Positions 47,501 to 58,339 of a DNA stretch of 64,000 bases are shown in pieces (the stretch's first letter is position 1; every line of letters starts with the position of its first letter). Source of the DNA: Williamsia muralis NBRC 105860 (GTDB lineage Bacteria > Actinomycetota > Actinomycetes > Mycobacteriales > Mycobacteriaceae); NCBI RefSeq assembly GCF_001598915.1, contig NZ_BDAP01000002.1:682001-746000 (forward strand), in the 5' to 3' direction. The notes under the pieces are model-generated. The model was not told where the DNA came from. It saw only the letters and a list, made by a program, of their open reading frames with translations, and ran no database searches. Made by a program: the position numbers and the translations under genes.

Positions 47501-50500
47501 ACTGTCTGCGGCGTTGGCATCGCACGGCGCCGCGAACAGGTCCGTCTTCGGCACGCCGGCGACACTGCGCCAGGGGCCTGATGCCGAGCAGTCGATCGGG
47601 TACTACCTCAACACCGTTCCGGTGCCGGTGTCGACCGAACCATCCGCGAGCTTTTCCGACAACGTAGCCGAATCGCGCCGGCTCCTGCTCGAATCCCTCG
47701 ACGCCCGAGACGTGCCGTTCGAGTTCGTGGCATCGTCACCCAGTCTTCGCGTGAGTGCCGAGAGCACATCGCCGGTCTTTCAGGTGTTGACCGCGTACCG
47801 CGCAGCGGCACCTGATGAGTCCCACCGATATCTCAGTCGCGCGATCGACGTCCTCGATGCCGGGCGCTCCGAGTCGGTTGCGAAGTTCGATCTCACCGTT
47901 GCCATCATCGACAACGACGGCGCCTGGACTCTGTGGTTCAGCTACGCATCGGCCCTGTTCGAGCCCGCAACCATCGAGAACCTGATGGCGACCAGCGCAT
48001 TCCTGCTGATCGCCGGCAGTCAGTCGCCGACGGCGACAGTGCAGCAACTGTGCTCGGAGTACATCGCACCCGAGCGGTCGCGACTCGGCGGGATGCCAAC
48101 AGGTGACCATAAGGCGGAAGCCGTTCTCTCTGAGAGGGTCCGGCTGCCCGCCTCCCTGTTCAGCGTCAGCGACGTACGTGTGGCCGCGTTGCGGCTCCTC
48201 GGGTGGGGCCTGACCGGGTCCGGTGTGGTGCAGATGCCGCTTGCCGTGGATCGGGACGGACCGCGACCGGCAGCGACTACTCCGTTGATCGTGTGTTCGA
48301 CCTCCGACGGCGTGCACGCCGACGACTTCGAGATCCGGGTGCCCGGTGACGGCCGCTTCGACCTCGAATCGGTCGGCGTGGTCAAGACTCTTCTGTTTGC
48401 GGTACTGCACGCCCCTGATGCGGATCGGTTGCAGATCGATCTGCCACCGGCCGGCCTGATCGACGCCGAGCGTGACGCAGCGGGCGACCGCGTCGACGAC
48501 CACAGTGACCGATGGCTGGCCTTCGCAGATGATGTCGACATCGCCGATCCGATCACCCTGGCCTTCGATGACCGAGACCCGCGCATGGGACGCAGTGTCG
48601 TGAATGTTGATGCCGCAACCGGACCGGTCGACCTGGCAGACCTGCGTGCGTCGGTGGTGTCGTCGACGGTGCAGGCTCTTTGCTCCATCGATGTCCTGAC
48701 CCCTGCGGACCTCGTCTCCGAAGGTGTCATCATCGACATCGAAGAACCGTCGCGCGAAGACATACGGCAGTACATCATCGGGCGAGCGCGGCGGACGTTC
48801 CCCGTGTTGGTCCGATGGGCCTCGGAAACAGGCGATCTCGCCGACGAGACCCACGACGCTCTGGCGATGACCCCTGCCGAGGCAGAGGGCTATCTGATCC
48901 TGCGCGACCACAGTCCTGCGACCATCGGCGTCTTCGATGACCTTCCCGAGGCGCAGATCCTGATACGGCTCCATCACGCGGGTTCTCCTGTGGCGCCGGG
49001 CATCACCGCATCACCGGGAGTCCATGCGCTGGTGCTCGATGTGGTCGTGGCCGGTACGGAGAGTTCCGGGGTGGCCGTGGCCGTGGACGTCGTGACAACG
49101 CTGCCGATTGATGCGGTGGTCCTGGCAGAACGAGTTGCGGCCGCCCTGACAGCGACCGGATCGGTGGTCGGCCTTCTGACCTCACCCGACCCGTGGGCCG
49201 ACGGTGTTGTGTACGAACAGATTGCCGCGCCGCAACTGGTGGAGGTCGGTGCGAACCTCACCGAAGAACTGTCGGCCACGTTCGGCCAGGTCGCCGAGAT
49301 CCTTCCGGTCAGTCCGCTCCAAGAGGGTCTGCTCTTCCACCTGCTGACGGCGGAGGCTGCCGACTCGACGGACGTCTATTCGTCACAGTTCGTGATCGAC
49401 TTCGTCGGCGCCGTCGATCCGGACCGGTTCCACGCCGCGGTCACGGCATTGCTGTACCGCTACCCGAACCTGCGGGCCGGATTCCATGTGCACGGTGAAT
49501 CCACCTTCCAGATCGTCCAGGCCAAGGTGGAGGTGCCCTGGACCTGGTATCGGCAGGCAGATACCGCCCGGCTCGGGCGCGACTCGATCCTGCAGGACGA
49601 ACGTCGCCGGCCGTTTGCCGCGGACGCTCCGCCTCTGATGCGGTTCGCCCTGTTGCAGAACGACTCCGAGAGGTGGACGTTGTCCGTCGTCTTCGAGCAT
49701 CTGCTCATGGACGGCTGGTCGAGCGGCCTGATGTTGGAGGCGTTGTTCAGGCTGTACAACGAGATCGACGTCGCCGCCGATGTGGTGCCCGATCGGATCA
49801 CCCCTGCAGAGCCGTCGTTCCGGGACTATCTGCAATGGCTCCAGACCCGTGACACCCCAACAGGTTACGCAGTGTGGGCCCGCGAATTGGGCGGCATCGA
49901 ATCGCCTACCCTGATCCGTCCTGGCGTCACCGAGCCCGCCCGCGCCTCGCATGCGCGGGACCACGAGATGGATCTCGACGAGACGCTGTCGGCTTCGATA
50001 CGCGCCGTGGCAGCTGACGCCGGCGTCACTGTTGCGACACTGCTCTATACAGCGTGGGGTGTGCTGCTGAGCAAGCTCGTGGGCCAGAACGACGTGGTGT
50101 TCGGCACGGTGGCCTCAGGCCGCAGCCCGGATCTGCAGGACTCCGACCAGATCATCGGTCTGCTGTTCAACACGGTTCCGGTGCGCACCACGGTGCGCCC
50201 GGGAAACACGGTCCGTGAACACCTACGCGCTCAGCAGCACAGCCAGCTCGAGACGATCGAACACCCCTATGTGCAGCTGTCGCAACTGCACAGCGCGGTG
50301 GGCGTGGACCAGCTGTTCGACACGCTGTTCGTGATGCAGAACCACCAGTGGATCGACACCGACGCGCAATGGTCGCAGATCGGTCCGGACGGCTCGGTCT
50401 CGGTGGACGATGTGTCACTGCAGGACGCGACGCACTACCCGGTGTCGATCGCCTGTCACCCCGGCCGAACCATCCATCTCCGATGTGCCTATCGCAGCGA

Positions 50501-53500
50501 CCTTCTCGCCGCAGACGAGGTCACCACCCTGATGGCACGGTTCGTGCGAGTCGTGCGCGGATTCGTCGACGATGTGGATGCGCCGATGGCCAGGATCTCG
50601 GTCCTGTCCGAGGACGAGTCTGTTGCCGGTGTCACCGCCGGTCTGGTGCGCCAGGACATCCCGACGGAGTCCATAGCATCGCTGCTGGCCCGTCAGGTGC
50701 AGGCACATCCCGACCGGACTGCGTTGGTGTCGGGCCGGACACGCCTCACGTTCGAGGAGATGTCGGCGCACGTCCGCACGTTGGCGGCCGAACTGGTCCG
50801 ACGGGGCATTGGATCGGAGGACCGGGTCGCCCTGTACCTCGAGCGCGACCACAACATGGCCATCGCGATGTTCGCCGTCTTCGAGATCGGCGCTGCCTAC
50901 GTGCCGATCGACCCCGAATTGCCGCCTGCCCGGGTGGGATACATCCTCGATGACTCAGAGTCCTCGATCGTGTGCACCTCGGCGATGCTGGCGTCATCCC
51001 TTCCCGCGACCGCACCCGAACTGCTGCTCGTGGGTGAGACCTTGTCCGGGGCCGATACACCGGTGCCCGAGACGGTGCAGCGCGCTGTCGATCCAGCCGG
51101 CCTGGCGTACATCATCTACACGTCGGGCTCCACCGGTACGCCGAAAGGTGTTGCGGTCCCGTACGGCGGATTGATCAACATGTTCTACAACCACGTCGAG
51201 CGCATCTTCCGCCCGGCCACCGAAGGCCGGGGCGGCGCGCCTATGAAGATCGCGCACACCACGTCGTTCTCGTTTGATGCCTCGTGGGAGCAGTTGTTCT
51301 GGCTGCTGGACGGACATTCGGTGTACGTCATCAGTGAGAGCATGCGCAAAGATCCTGCTGCGCTGCTGTCCTACTACGCGCAGAACCGCATCGACGGATT
51401 CGACGTCACGCCCTCCTACGGTGAACTCCTGGTCGAATCAGGCCTGTTCACCCATACCGAACCCGGCTACGACGGCATCTCGTTCTTCTCGCTCGGAGGA
51501 GAGGCGGTCCCGGAGACGTTGTGGGCGACGCTGCGTGAGCGGCCCGGTCTGTGGTCGTACAACCTCTACGGCCCAACGGAATACACGATCAACGCGCTCG
51601 GCGCGAATCTCGCCGACAGTGACCGCCCGAATGTCGGCGAGCCGATCTTCAACACGATGGCACTGTTGCTCGACCGGTCGCTCACCCCGGTGCTCGACGG
51701 CGTGGCGGGCGAGTTGTATCTCAGCGGTGCCGGAATGGGCCGGGGCTACCAGGGTCGGCCTGATCTGACGGCCGCGTCGTTCATCGCCCACCCGTGGCGG
51801 TCGGGCGAACGGATGTACCGCACCGGCGACCTGATGAGGCGTCAGCCAGATGGGTCGCTGGAGTACCTGGGGCGCTCGGACGATCAGATCAAGATCCGCG
51901 GGTTCCGCATCGAACCGGCGGAGATCGCCAGTGCCCTCGTCGATCGTGACGACGTGTCGCGCGCCACGGTTGTGGTCCGCAAGAGTTCGTCCGGTAAGGC
52001 GTTGCACGCCTATGTCGTTGCTGCGGGGGAGGCCACGATCGAGGTCTCCGACCTGCGTGATCATCTCGCGGCCCGGCTGCCCGACTACATGGTTCCCTCG
52101 GCCATCGGGGTTGTCGAGAACATCCCGCTGACGGTGAACGGCAAGGTCGACGTACGCGCTCTACCCGAGATCGAACTGGCAGAAGAGGTTGCGCGGGAGC
52201 CCCAAACCGAGTTGGAGAAGACGATCGCTGCCGCGGTCGCAGACACCCTCGGGATATCCCAGGTGTCGATTGATGCGGACTTCTTCAACATGGGTGGTCA
52301 TTCGCTGCTCGCGATGCGTCTGGCCGGACGCTTGAGCAACACACTGGGTCAACCGATCTCCGTTCGTGCGATCTTCGATCACCCGACAGTGGCGGAGATG
52401 GCGGCCGCCATCGACGGCGACGACAGTCCTGGCGACGTCGAGAAGGCACCCGGACTGCCGCGGATCGGCGAGATCGAGCGGCCGGACCAGATCCCGGCTT
52501 CCTATGGGCAGCAGGCACTGTGGGTGATCGACGAGATGGCGGGTGCGGGGTCGACCTACACGGTGACCATCCTGTGGCACGTCTCCGGCCGTCTCGAACC
52601 CATCGCGTGGTCCGCCGCCCTGCGTGACCTCGTCGTCCGCCATGAGCCGCTGCGAACCCGACTGTCAGAGGCCGACGACGGCTCGATCGTGCAGGTCATC
52701 ACGCCGCCGGATTCGGTCGAGCGGTGGCTGCAGATCGACCACGTCGACGCAGTCGGATGCAGCGACGACGAGACGGTTGCGCTCATCGAGCAATGGGGCA
52801 GCAGGCCACTGTCCGTTGCTGCGGACTCGACCTTGCGAGGCGTGATCATGCGCCGCAGCGACGACCAGTTCGTTGTGGGCTTGGCGTTGCACCATGCTTT
52901 TGTCGACGAGGGATCCATCGGCTCGGTGTCCGGGGATCTCTGGAATGCCTACTGCGCACGTCGAAGCGGTGAGGCACCCGTCTTCGAGCCTCTCGCAGTG
53001 CAATTCGCCGACTATGCGGTGTGGCAGCGATCGCTGTTCGACCAGGGTCGATTCGACGAGTCGGTGCGCTACTGGAACGACCAGTTGGCCGGTGCACCGG
53101 AACTGTCCACCCTGCCTCCGGATCGCAGCCGGCCGAGCAGGCAGAGCTTCAAGGGGATCGACCTCGAGATCTCGCTGGACGACGGACTGGTGTCGCGCGT
53201 CCGCGAGACCGCGGCGAGGCTGGACGTCTCGATGTTCATGACCTTGCACGCGGCGGTCGCCGTGGCGATGAACCGGCTGGGTTCAGGCACCGATCTTGTG
53301 CTGGGATCGCCGACGGGCGGCCGATCGGAGGAGACCGTCGCCGATACGGTCGGCTATCTCGTCAACACGGTGCCGATACGGCATCGCCTGCTTCCACAGG
53401 ACACCTTCCGAACCGTGCTGCAGCGCACCAGGAACAACGTGCTGACCGCGTTCGAACACCAGCGGGTACCGTTCGACCAGATCGTCGCCGCGGGGAACGG

Positions 53501-56480
53501 CGCTCACGTCGCCGGCGCGAACCCGTTGGTGCAGGTGCTGGTGAGCTATGTCGCTCAGTCCAGCGGATCGCACGAGCGTGATCTCCTTGCGAAAGCCGGC
53601 CTGGGCCTGCTCGATCCACTGGGTGGCAGTCTCGGAGTGGTCAAGGCCGACCTCGACGTCTTCTTCGTCGACGACGGCGAGCGGATCGAAGCCAACCTGG
53701 CATACGCGGTCGACCTCTATGAGGAATCGACGATCAGGCGTTTCATCGAGACACTGGTGCAGGTACTCGAAGTGGTGGCCGAGGATCTCGACACCTCGCT
53801 CGCTGCTGCGCAGTTGGTACCTGTCGAGTACGTCGACATCACCCGATCCGCTCAGGCCCCTGGGGCGACGACCGTCCACGAGGAAGTCACGGTCGACGGG
53901 TTGTTGCGGAGCGCTGCAGCTGAATTCGCCTCGAGCATCGCAGTTGTACACGGCGCGATCGAGTGGTCGTTCGCAGAGCTCGACGGCCGGGTGAACCGGT
54001 TGGCCCGCCATCTGATCGGAGCGGGCGTACACGTCGGCGACCACGTCGCCGTGGTCGCGCAACGGGACGAATGGCTGCCGGTGATGATGGCTGCGGTGTT
54101 GCGCGCCGGCGGCGTTTACCTGCCGATCGATCCCTCCTACCCCGACGAGCGGATCACCTACCTGCTCGAGGACTCTTCTCCGACTGTGGCGGTGACCAAT
54201 TCGCCGGACTGGAACGGTTCGGCCGGTACCGCCGACATCCCGGTGATCGACGTCCTGGCAATCGGCAGCAGCGCCGAGGAATCGGATGCGCCGATCACGG
54301 ACGACGACCGGAGCCGACCTCTGTTCGCCGATGACGCCGCCTATCTGATCTACACCTCGGGGACAACCGGGCAGCCCAAGGGCGTTGTGGTCTCGCACCG
54401 GGCGCTGGCCAACCGGTTGCAATGGGGTCGCCGGCGGTACCCGTTGACCGGGCCGATTCTCGTCAAGACGCCGATCGGGTTCGATGTGTCGCTGCCCGAA
54501 CTGCTCTCGCCGCTGGTGGAGGGGCACGCCGTGGTGGTTCTCGCGGCAGGCGATCATCGCGATCCGTGGAAGATCGTCGACGCGGTGACCCGCCACGACA
54601 TCGAACGCGTGAACTTCGTGCCGTCGATGGCCGACATCCTCGTGGAGAACGTCGACGCGGACGCCGGGGCCCAGGTGGCCGAGGTCCTGCTCGCCGGTGA
54701 GGCACTTCGCTGGAGTCTGGCCGACTCGATCGAGTCGTCACTGGGCGCCAACGTCCTCAACATCTACGGGCCGACGGAATCGGGCGAGGTGATGTACTTC
54801 GACTGTGGAGCGGTACCCGGTGAACAACGTGAAGGATTTGTCCCGATCGGATGGCCGGTGGCCAATTGCGTTGTGCTCGTGCTCGATCCGTGGCTACGAC
54901 GGGCCCCGGCAGGTGTGGTGGGCGAACTGTACCTGTCAGGCGCGCAGTTGGCCCGTGGTTACCACGATCGTTTCGGGCTGACTGCATCGCGGTTCATCGC
55001 AGATCCGACCGGACGCGGTGGACGCCTCTATCGCACAGGGGATCTGGTGCGAGCCGACGGCAATGGTGTGCTGGAGTACGTCGGACGCGTGGACGACCAG
55101 GTGAAGATCCGAGGCCAGCGTGTGGAACCCGGCGAGGTCGCTGCAATCCTGGACGGCCACCCCCGGGTGTCATCGGCCGCCGTGATCGCAGTCGACCACC
55201 CATCGTCGGGAAAGACGCTGGCCGCGTACTACACAACGGGCGAGGTCACTGACAACCCGGCTGCGTTCGACGATGATCTGCGCGACTGGTGCGGTTCTCG
55301 ACTGCCGGCCCACATGGTGCCCACGGCGTTCACCATGCTCGACGTGTTGCCGGTGACGGCCAACGGAAAGCTCGACCGTTCCGCTCTTCCCGCGGTGGAG
55401 GTGAGCGGGCACGGCCGTGACGGACGGACTCTGTCACCCGGAACCGAAAGGGCCGTCGGGGAACTGGTGGCGCAGGTGCTGGGACTCGGCGACGTCGAAC
55501 TGTCGGCCGACGACAACTTCTTCGATCTCGGAGGGCATTCGTTCACCGCCGTGCGGCTGGCATCGCGAATAGCTGCGGAGTTCGGTGTGAAGGTGGGTGT
55601 TCGCAACATCTTCGAGAGCCCGGTGGTGTCGTCGATAGCAAACCTGATCGACCGGTCCACCGATCACTCGGATACCGATCATCTGCGGGACTCTGTGCTG
55701 CTGAGGCTTTCTCCGACGGCCGGGGCCGCGTACACCGAGCACCTGTTCTGTGCCTATCCCGCGTCGGGATCAGCCGTGATGTACGACCGCTTGGTGGCCC
55801 ACGTACCGGACGGCGTGGCCGTGTACGGGCTGCAGAACGTGTCGCTGTTCGATCCCGAGATGGACATGGGCGATCTGGATGCGACGGCGCGCTGGTACTT
55901 CGACCTCATCGACCGTGAGGCCGATGGTGGCGACATCCATCTGCTCGGCTGGTCGTACGGCGCGCACCTCGCATTTGCACTCGCCAAACTGATCGAGAAG
56001 CAGAGCGACTCGAAACTGATCAGCCTGACGCTGCTCGACTCGGGCCCGACACCAGAGCCGGGTTACATCACGGGAGCGATGTCACTACAAGAGTCGATCG
56101 ACGACTTCTGCTACGCATTCAGCATCAACCACCGTTTCTCGACGGTGGACGAGCTCGTCGATCACGCCGTCGATGTGGCGCCGTTGTGGCCGGGGATCCA
56201 AAAGTCCGACGTACGAGGCATGTTGAAGTCGGGCGCGACCGCCACCGAGCATCTTGCGAGCCCGACGCAAGGACAGGTACACGCGGATGCTTTGCTGTTG
56301 CAGGCAGGGGTGGACGGCAATCTAGACACCTTTAACTGGCGTCATCACATCGTTGGAAAGGTGGAATATTCATCGACCATAAAGGGGCATCGAGAGATGC
56401 TTGACGACGACGTCGTTGCGGATTGGGGAGATCGGTTGCGCCGGTTCATCTCTGATACCCGAAGCTCAAAGACCTTTTGA
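35523..56480 (+). CDS. Giant siderophore NRPS (NRPS1), five A domains and a terminal thioesterase
   Basis: 6985 residues. Order with approximate residues: C1 (1-420, [10 protein letters not shown]); A1 453-973; PCP1 (LGGDS) ~1030; E 1073-1563 (IHHLVVDG); C2 1583-2013 (HHAVLDGWS); A2 2036-2550; PCP2; C3 2657-3103 (HHAFVDE); A3 3120-3627; PCP3; C4 3733-4180 (HHIVFDE); an unassigned segment 4180-4586; C5 4590-5033 (EHLLMDGW, first His lost); A4 5046-5550; PCP4; C6 5653-6110 (HHAFVDE); A5 6123-6627; PCP5; TE 6723-6985 with GWSYG (Ser6811). Ten-residue codes read by eye: A1 DFWNVGMVHK (Thr), A2 IDTVTSFGDK (beta-Ala type), A3 DPADSGIIEK (basic, perhaps Arg), A4 DAEDSGLINK (hydroxyornithine-like), A5 DVPNLAIEVK (unassigned). 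C1 should accept the aryl acid from the stand-alone carrier. TTG start, seven bases after AAGGGA. Confidence 0.93.
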   Translation: MAMGRGMRLSGAQWGVWFAQELAPRSPVFSIGQLLWLPAGCDSEILARAVGIAVHDADVLWCRFDTGPQGPLQSIQVPAAPPLIAVRNHVGTADSLRAQARTRMSEALPLAEGPLFAATVWSLDDGQIVWEFKAHHILLDAYGLSLLTRRVAQVYTALSRGAAVPESTFGTVAEMITAEDEYERSDVAERDGEYWSAFAESQADSAASLVPASPSENMPIGVSVSIDREVIDRVDQLARSVGATWGEAMIALWAWYDSNRSGSTKATIGIPMMARRGVGLRTPMMQVNVLPVSLEIDPRDNVGEWITRAAAALGGVRRHQRYRGERLAQVSDGVKPALSQINLHVFDYHADFAGTVAVTEELGTGPADDLNLFVYNDKVKGFALELKADPTRYNESELRMHLRRIESAVRRLSSLLADDRLRALAPADPVDTDLLSEWVSGQPEVSREVTIDELLQTAAREHPGRVAVAVDDRHLTYAQFDSRVNRIARHLLSSGVRTGDRIAVMAVRDEWLPVMLAAVMRAGAVYVPVDPDYPDDRIEFLLQDAAPSAVLTNCGDALDIGRFAEVVGTPLIDVADPSVVRDLDTVSAEPVGDADRTRRLLPGDAAYLIYTSGTTGRPKGVMVSHANVIALFDAATHFDFRADDVWILLHSYAFDFSVWEQWVPLTTGAALVVVGQDVLRDPVLIGDAIRRHRVTVLNQTPSAFYALIDTEQHRTDSPDLALRTVVFGGEALNAARLAPWLDRHPTTPTLINMYGITETTVHVTHTVVSSHGDVAGASVIGRALPGLRADVLTPHLQTTPIGVVGELYVAGPQVGLGYRGRPSLTATRFVADPNGSGTRMYRTGDLARWNVAGELEYLGRIDDQVEIRGFRIEPGEVAAAVQSHPDVTAAAVVAVDRGAESSGAANPHAAAGTVLAAYYCAAVESDSEGQPLDAALRVWAETALPAHMVPSVFVRVDALPMTANGKLDRRALPAIDLGARSGHGREVSTAAERAIAAVFLDVLGLDSATQLSADDDFFALGGDSIVSIQVVSRARRAGLVTTAKMVFEQRTVAAIAASAVPAVDGREIFGRDLAAGGGHGGLAPLMPIAHRLIDVPGFDSFAQTFVFVTPEDLTWERLRDALDRVVGRHGALRARVVGSGEARQLEVGAVGANAADRLDRDEGIDGQLNRWSTEKWQQHLREVATDLAGALDPAAGVVWRARWITDSASATGRLVMVIHHLVVDGVSWRILADDLAAASSSDVRSPDVGLSTAGTGLAAWAQALTSQAAAGAFDVQRPLWLAMAGQTEGVLGHRHLDPQRDTCAHVRRVSVMISALTASAVLTDVPRIAAGTVDDVLLGALSAALSQLFSDRDELSHDGMVIGLEGHGREEGVVDGADLSTTVGWFTSWYPVRLPLPRSEFGRSEADGLHGKRALDAVLTVKETLSSIPDKGIGYGVLRHLATGPAIGLTALDHPQIAFNYLGQFRGAGVGGVDSELPWQSAPETAGLGLHAADEMPAPAVVDITARAVVSDSGVELHADFAYVESVIDEAAVRALADRWTTALAALAEYATSPQAVVAHSPSDFPLVDVSAVDISTWEREHGELLGVHPLTPAQRGVLFHSALNASGGVDLYTAQHVRDVAGRVQPDRLRAAWRAVLTRYPQLTMAVRTAHDGTPVAVIPVTVDEPLTVIDLRASADPEHDAATFIDDDRARGFDVEHGSPIRLTLLLTADEAGVLVLTSHHAVLDGWSTPLLVQDLLRAYQAPETVASQVDNTFFRFVRRMAESDAQHAIDVWQGPLSAVTEPTLVAGGWQPDDTSFPDTAETVLSAPVTAELANLAKRRSITLNTVVQAAWALTLQIHTRSATTVFGSVVSGRSVDVDGIDTAIGMFVNTIPTVVTVSPDMTVDAVLDTVHAFNVAVLEGHQVSLTDIHRLSAMPALFDTLVVMENYVNDDTVLGELQRATGLNLELRQWRDSTNYPLTLRVVPAAELSVELSYHPTGVDADSARRILDIFTRVLQAFGTGTDTQIARLNTVGASDASVIKQVSAGPALQVPPDTTVDSLLVASAQSHHDQTAVVHRAVEMTYAQFDAQVNRLARYMLVSGVQVGDRVALIGGRDEWLPICVAAIIRAGAVYVPVDPEHPRRRRDHILAECTPTAILSTVAPDSLGGEEDLIGDGRLVNLRDELTLTMIAAVSGEPIRESERNRPLLAGDLVYVIYTSGTTGAPKGVEVSHRSLVNRLTWGAHLIGDSDDVVGVAKSGLGFIDALTEMLHIVVVGGQLIVATADEAKDPAQLSELCARAGVTDVVMVPSLARNIAASGASPASLRRLTVSGERLDVPTVEQLTSAWPDTPVTNFYGSTEVAGDVTTHLLSPDGHGSAPIGLPVANSAVLVLDPMLRPSPVGVVGELYVSGVQVARGYRGQSGLTASRFVADPAGSGERIYRTSDLVRWSTTGVLEYSGRADDQVKIRGQRVEPGEVAAVLGSHPRISSAAVVAVEHPVSGTILAAYYTEAGTETSDAHAVASVADGFDDELREWAASRLPAHMVPSAFVRLDELPVTVNGKLDRSALPAIDLGAGGGRGRPLSTETEHTVAALVADVLGLGEVQLSAEDDFFVLGGHSLLATRLIALLNARCDRGLTLRSVFDHPTIAGLAGAVDAAGGPGDSSALPRPVAVNRPEHIPASSGQQALWAIEGLSEASGRYVVPVKWYVEGYFDQAAWERALEVVVRRHEALRTRLVEAGEHGLVQIVEPADSVGRWLTTDHLHLDGSDVGTDWDTVENWVQSPISLDTDMPIRSLVAPRDNGGHILAVAIHHAFVDEWSMSTVASELWAAYGALSENREPALPPVVLQYADFAVWQQQLVDTVAFERGTQYWADTLAGAPELSTLPPDRPRPATPTFQGGYNGLVADEATTAALQQLSADTDASMFVVVHAAVALTLHRLGADSDMVLSSPTAGRPDAAVMSTVGYFINTVAVRHRLQPMWTPREFLSATRETVLGALDHQLIPFDRVVAASRVGRIPGANPLCQVLLNFVTEHEQIRDDTLQPAGLSHFERVGGVLKTVKADLELEFQVLNGVLTGGVSYAAELYTPASIDRFVDVFTAVLDVMVHAPDKPLSAVEFGPVPLQDAGRSENLAAEHPTVDAMLQAAASEFPSEPALVFGERTYTSAQFDQRVNRLARQLIRSGVEVGDRVAVLIHRRPELPLAMAAVVRAGAAFVPIDPAYPLDRIRFLIEDSGAAVLITAGRDDDGSMYGHTNTFDLADPAVTSRIDIMDPSPVGDDERSRRLHADDSVYVVYTSGTTGRPKGVDITHRAFGELIRRRQDLCELAPGDVVMARTAIGFDPAAAELFWPLAFGGVVHYLDDTQFADPAYIAELLNNNHFAWIDFTPSLMEEVLRQGTLTELAPNVLSLGGEAVPLSLARDLHTRFGVRAWNIYGPAEATIEVVLGQFDPGADYSDGTLPIGRPLTNTTAVVLDSWLRRVPAGVIGELYVSGVQLARGYHRRPGLTAGSFVADPRGSGGRMYRTGDLARWNADGLLEYLGRVDDQVKIRGQRVEPGEVAAVVGGHHWVGSAAVVPVEHPVAGVTLAGYVTALGDGAHLSDDLFAEQLREWVGARLPAHMVPSVFMRLDVLPTTANGKVDRRSLPAVDVGVSSGRGRELETDTERVVATTVAGVLGVDADVVMAAGDDFFALGGHSLTATRLVALLNDRCGSDLTLRSVFDHPTIAELSAAVDAAMKTAAPAAHPQPGKIERPEHIPASYGQQALWAIGQATGPSSQYVIGDALQVDPGLDAETLRRAVVSVVRRHEALRTHFDWRAGDLVQVIRDARDADGVPYDVVDVAEADVARTAGERLGRPRDGSEEWLVEFVHLRSAGRQWLLVAGHHIVFDETSFDVFLSDLDLALRAEGGDDPARQQLADGQGRLRQFADWAIQERSVLDSAAGGRSALIERVTTRLANHVVYPYLPYDHAGPGRLAASTAAEAECVVPKQLVEQVQQFAARSRVTPLMLLNAALSAALASHGAANRSVFGTPATLRQGPDAEQSIGYYLNTVPVPVSTEPSASFSDNVAESRRLLLESLDARDVPFEFVASSPSLRVSAESTSPVFQVLTAYRAAAPDESHRYLSRAIDVLDAGRSESVAKFDLTVAIIDNDGAWTLWFSYASALFEPATIENLMATSAFLLIAGSQSPTATVQQLCSEYIAPERSRLGGMPTGDHKAEAVLSERVRLPASLFSVSDVRVAALRLLGWGLTGSGVVQMPLAVDRDGPRPAATTPLIVCSTSDGVHADDFEIRVPGDGRFDLESVGVVKTLLFAVLHAPDADRLQIDLPPAGLIDAERDAAGDRVDDHSDRWLAFADDVDIADPITLAFDDRDPRMGRSVVNVDAATGPVDLADLRASVVSSTVQALCSIDVLTPADLVSEGVIIDIEEPSREDIRQYIIGRARRTFPVLVRWASETGDLADETHDALAMTPAEAEGYLILRDHSPATIGVFDDLPEAQILIRLHHAGSPVAPGITASPGVHALVLDVVVAGTESSGVAVAVDVVTTLPIDAVVLAERVAAALTATGSVVGLLTSPDPWADGVVYEQIAAPQLVEVGANLTEELSATFGQVAEILPVSPLQEGLLFHLLTAEAADSTDVYSSQFVIDFVGAVDPDRFHAAVTALLYRYPNLRAGFHVHGESTFQIVQAKVEVPWTWYRQADTARLGRDSILQDERRRPFAADAPPLMRFALLQNDSERWTLSVVFEHLLMDGWSSGLMLEALFRLYNEIDVAADVVPDRITPAEPSFRDYLQWLQTRDTPTGYAVWARELGGIESPTLIRPGVTEPARASHARDHEMDLDETLSASIRAVAADAGVTVATLLYTAWGVLLSKLVGQNDVVFGTVASGRSPDLQDSDQIIGLLFNTVPVRTTVRPGNTVREHLRAQQHSQLETIEHPYVQLSQLHSAVGVDQLFDTLFVMQNHQWIDTDAQWSQIGPDGSVSVDDVSLQDATHYPVSIACHPGRTIHLRCAYRSDLLAADEVTTLMARFVRVVRGFVDDVDAPMARISVLSEDESVAGVTAGLVRQDIPTESIASLLARQVQAHPDRTALVSGRTRLTFEEMSAHVRTLAAELVRRGIGSEDRVALYLERDHNMAIAMFAVFEIGAAYVPIDPELPPARVGYILDDSESSIVCTSAMLASSLPATAPELLLVGETLSGADTPVPETVQRAVDPAGLAYIIYTSGSTGTPKGVAVPYGGLINMFYNHVERIFRPATEGRGGAPMKIAHTTSFSFDASWEQLFWLLDGHSVYVISESMRKDPAALLSYYAQNRIDGFDVTPSYGELLVESGLFTHTEPGYDGISFFSLGGEAVPETLWATLRERPGLWSYNLYGPTEYTINALGANLADSDRPNVGEPIFNTMALLLDRSLTPVLDGVAGELYLSGAGMGRGYQGRPDLTAASFIAHPWRSGERMYRTGDLMRRQPDGSLEYLGRSDDQIKIRGFRIEPAEIASALVDRDDVSRATVVVRKSSSGKALHAYVVAAGEATIEVSDLRDHLAARLPDYMVPSAIGVVENIPLTVNGKVDVRALPEIELAEEVAREPQTELEKTIAAAVADTLGISQVSIDADFFNMGGHSLLAMRLAGRLSNTLGQPISVRAIFDHPTVAEMAAAIDGDDSPGDVEKAPGLPRIGEIERPDQIPASYGQQALWVIDEMAGAGSTYTVTILWHVSGRLEPIAWSAALRDLVVRHEPLRTRLSEADDGSIVQVITPPDSVERWLQIDHVDAVGCSDDETVALIEQWGSRPLSVAADSTLRGVIMRRSDDQFVVGLALHHAFVDEGSIGSVSGDLWNAYCARRSGEAPVFEPLAVQFADYAVWQRSLFDQGRFDESVRYWNDQLAGAPELSTLPPDRSRPSRQSFKGIDLEISLDDGLVSRVRETAARLDVSMFMTLHAAVAVAMNRLGSGTDLVLGSPTGGRSEETVADTVGYLVNTVPIRHRLLPQDTFRTVLQRTRNNVLTAFEHQRVPFDQIVAAGNGAHVAGANPLVQVLVSYVAQSSGSHERDLLAKAGLGLLDPLGGSLGVVKADLDVFFVDDGERIEANLAYAVDLYEESTIRRFIETLVQVLEVVAEDLDTSLAAAQLVPVEYVDITRSAQAPGATTVHEEVTVDGLLRSAAAEFASSIAVVHGAIEWSFAELDGRVNRLARHLIGAGVHVGDHVAVVAQRDEWLPVMMAAVLRAGGVYLPIDPSYPDERITYLLEDSSPTVAVTNSPDWNGSAGTADIPVIDVLAIGSSAEESDAPITDDDRSRPLFADDAAYLIYTSGTTGQPKGVVVSHRALANRLQWGRRRYPLTGPILVKTPIGFDVSLPELLSPLVEGHAVVVLAAGDHRDPWKIVDAVTRHDIERVNFVPSMADILVENVDADAGAQVAEVLLAGEALRWSLADSIESSLGANVLNIYGPTESGEVMYFDCGAVPGEQREGFVPIGWPVANCVVLVLDPWLRRAPAGVVGELYLSGAQLARGYHDRFGLTASRFIADPTGRGGRLYRTGDLVRADGNGVLEYVGRVDDQVKIRGQRVEPGEVAAILDGHPRVSSAAVIAVDHPSSGKTLAAYYTTGEVTDNPAAFDDDLRDWCGSRLPAHMVPTAFTMLDVLPVTANGKLDRSALPAVEVSGHGRDGRTLSPGTERAVGELVAQVLGLGDVELSADDNFFDLGGHSFTAVRLASRIAAEFGVKVGVRNIFESPVVSSIANLIDRSTDHSDTDHLRDSVLLRLSPTAGAAYTEHLFCAYPASGSAVMYDRLVAHVPDGVAVYGLQNVSLFDPEMDMGDLDATARWYFDLIDREADGGDIHLLGWSYGAHLAFALAKLIEKQSDSKLISLTLLDSGPTPEPGYITGAMSLQESIDDFCYAFSINHRFSTVDELVDHAVDVAPLWPGIQKSDVRGMLKSGATATEHLASPTQGQVHADALLLQAGVDGNLDTFNWRHHIVGKVEYSSTIKGHREMLDDDVVADWGDRLRRFISDTRSSKTF

Positions 56481-56524
56481 TAAACACTCCGGAACATTTC
56501 CGGAGCAAGAATGGAGAACTGACA

Positions 56525-57493
56525 ATGAAGAAGTCTCGAAGACTGCGGCTGTGGTCGTTGTTGGCCGCGCTGCCACTGCTTTTCGTGGTCCTGCTGACCG
56601 GATGCTCGGACGATTCCGACAAGGATTCGGCCTCGGGCGAGACCCGGACGGTGGAAACTGTCGACGGTCCTGTCGAGATCCCGACCGACCCCCAGCGCAT
56701 CGTGGCGTTGCGTGGCTCGGCAGAAGCACTGCTCAGCCTCGGTAGCGACAAGGTCGTCGGCGTACCGGATCTCTACACGGCCGACTACTTCGGCACCGAC
56801 ACGGCCGCTTGGGACAAGTACCAGAGCCTGCCCAAGGTCGGCACCATCGCGCAACCGGATTATGAGGCGATTCTCGCGCTCGAGCCCGACCTCATCGTCG
56901 GCAACGTTCTCGAAAAGCATTGGGAAGCAATCGACAAGGAGAAGCTGAAGGCCATCGCGCCGGTCGTGAACCTCGAGGGCGGGTCATTGCTGGTCACCGA
57001 CTGGTACGAGACCTTCGACGAGGCGGCCGACATCGCGGGCATGAAGACCGAGGCCGAGGAGCAGAAGCAGCAGTTCCACGCACGCGCCGACGAGATCCAC
57101 CAGAAGTACGCCGACAAGATCGACGGCACCAAGTTCGTCGCGGTCGCGTCGTGGTCACCGGGCACTTTCTGGGACCAGAACGCCGGAACGTATGTGCCAC
57201 ACAAGCTCGAGGCCGCGGGGCTGACCTTCCCCACGGGCGAGGGACAGGAACGTTCGTATGAGCAGCTGGGAATGCTCGCCGACTACGACGTGATCGTCTA
57301 CCCGACACGCGCAGACGGAACCACCACACCAGAGGTGCAGGCGATGCTCGACTCCGAGCTCTTCAAGAGTCTGCCCGCAGTACAGGCCGGACGGGTTCTG
57401 GCTGTGGCATACACGGATCCGTTCACCTACGCATCCGGAATGGCCAGCCTGGACAGCCTGGAAGCGCAGTTGGAGAAGCTCCCGCAGAAGTGA
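56525..57493 (+). CDS. Ferric-siderophore-binding lipoprotein (FecB/FxuD type)
   Basis: This 322-residue substrate-binding lipoprotein has a signal peptide and lipobox LLTGC with Cys27. Family features are TVDGPVEIPTDPQRIVAL, LEPDLIVGNV and PAVQAGRVLAV. It follows NRPS1 by 44 bases and probably shares its transcript, so it should capture the ferric form of the product. No permease or ATPase for it lies in the window. Exochelin loci encode a comparable protein, FxuD. A strong terminator follows. Confidence 0.9.
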   Translation: MKKSRRLRLWSLLAALPLLFVVLLTGCSDDSDKDSASGETRTVETVDGPVEIPTDPQRIVALRGSAEALLSLGSDKVVGVPDLYTADYFGTDTAAWDKYQSLPKVGTIAQPDYEAILALEPDLIVGNVLEKHWEAIDKEKLKAIAPVVNLEGGSLLVTDWYETFDEAADIAGMKTEAEEQKQQFHARADEIHQKYADKIDGTKFVAVASWSPGTFWDQNAGTYVPHKLEAAGLTFPTGEGQERSYEQLGMLADYDVIVYPTRADGTTTPEVQAMLDSELFKSLPAVQAGRVLAVAYTDPFTYASGMASLDSLEAQLEKLPQK

Positions 57494-57510
57494 GTACCTG
57501 ACTCAGATCG

Positions 57511-57542
57511 ATGATGGCGCCGGCGTTTGCCGGCGCCATCAT
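57511..57542. terminator. Bidirectional terminator between lipoprotein and formyltransferase
   Basis: A perfect 14-bp stem (ATGATGGCGCCGGC and its complement) with the loop GTTT lies between the convergent genes. It closes the NRPS1 operon. Confidence 0.85.
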
Positions 57543-57589
57543 TGCGTAGCGTGCCCTGCCGCCGTCGGAAACAGCGGTGCGGGAGTCGG

Positions 57590-58279
57590 TCAGGCCCGGT
57601 AGGACGCGAACAGATCTCGGTACGCCGGGTAGTGGTCCTCCAGTACGCCGAGTTCCGTGGCCCGGACGAAGTTCGGATGGTCCCGGTACTTGCCGATGTC
57701 GGCGAGTTGCTTCATCCCGTAATAGCCTGCGGGAGCAGGGGAGTGGTTCGCGGAGGCCGGCGCCGGGCTTCGATCGAGGGAATCGATGTTGTCGACGAAG
57801 ATGTCGTGACAAGCCTGCGTCACCTCCATCGACAGTTCCTCCAGCGTCACGGACTCGGTGAGTGCGATAGCCCGTCTGTCGATGACGTCGCCGGTGTCGA
57901 TCCCCGCGTCGACGCGATGGAGGGTGACACCGAACTCGTGCTCACCGTTCAGGATTGCGAATACTGCGGCGGCAATGGGCAGGCCCCGATACCGCGGAAG
58001 CGGCCCGCCGTGAATGTTCACGATGGTCACGCCGAGTTCCAGGATCGGCTCACGAAAGATGAAGGGATTACCGGTCGAACACACCAGTCCGTCTGTGCAG
58101 ATCTCGTCGATGCCGTCAGCCAACTCGTTGACGTCGTCGGTGCCGGCGCATTCGAGATCGGACGCCCACGCGGGGACGGCTTCGCCCTCTGGGTGGATGA
58201 CAACGTCGACCGGTGTGCCCACCGAGGCGGCATGACCTGCGGCACGCCACAGCAGAGCTCCTGAGCCGACCAGAATCAC
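57590..58279 (-). CDS. Hydroxyornithine formyltransferase (FxbA/CchA-like)
   Basis: This 229-residue formyltransferase related to methionyl-tRNA formyltransferase should use N10-formyltetrahydrofolate to formylate N5-hydroxyornithine. The catalytic segment is STGNPFIF (Asn), VNIHGGPLPRYRGLP (His) and VDAGIDTGDVI (Asp). AAGGGAAG lies six bases before the GTG start. It is divergent from NRPS2 and shares an IdeR-like box with it. The first A domain of NRPS2 carries the published code for formyl-hydroxyornithine, which fits this activity. Confidence 0.9.
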   Translation of the reverse strand: MILVGSGALLWRAAGHAASVGTPVDVVIHPEGEAVPAWASDLECAGTDDVNELADGIDEICTDGLVCSTGNPFIFREPILELGVTIVNIHGGPLPRYRGLPIAAAVFAILNGEHEFGVTLHRVDAGIDTGDVIDRRAIALTESVTLEELSMEVTQACHDIFVDNIDSLDRSPAPASANHSPAPAGYYGMKQLADIGKYRDHPNFVRATELGVLEDHYPAYRDLFASYRA

Positions 58280-58320
58280 GAGAACTTCCCTTCGCCCGCG
58301 GTCTTCGAACCCAATCGAAC

Positions 58321-58339
58321 CTAGGGTAGCCTAAACTTC
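58321..58339. promoter_or_regulatory. IdeR-like box between the formyltransferase and NRPS2
   Basis: CTAGGGTAGCCTAAACTTC matches 15 of 19 positions of the IdeR consensus and directly abuts the ATG of NRPS2. It should repress both divergent genes when iron is sufficient. Confidence 0.7.
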
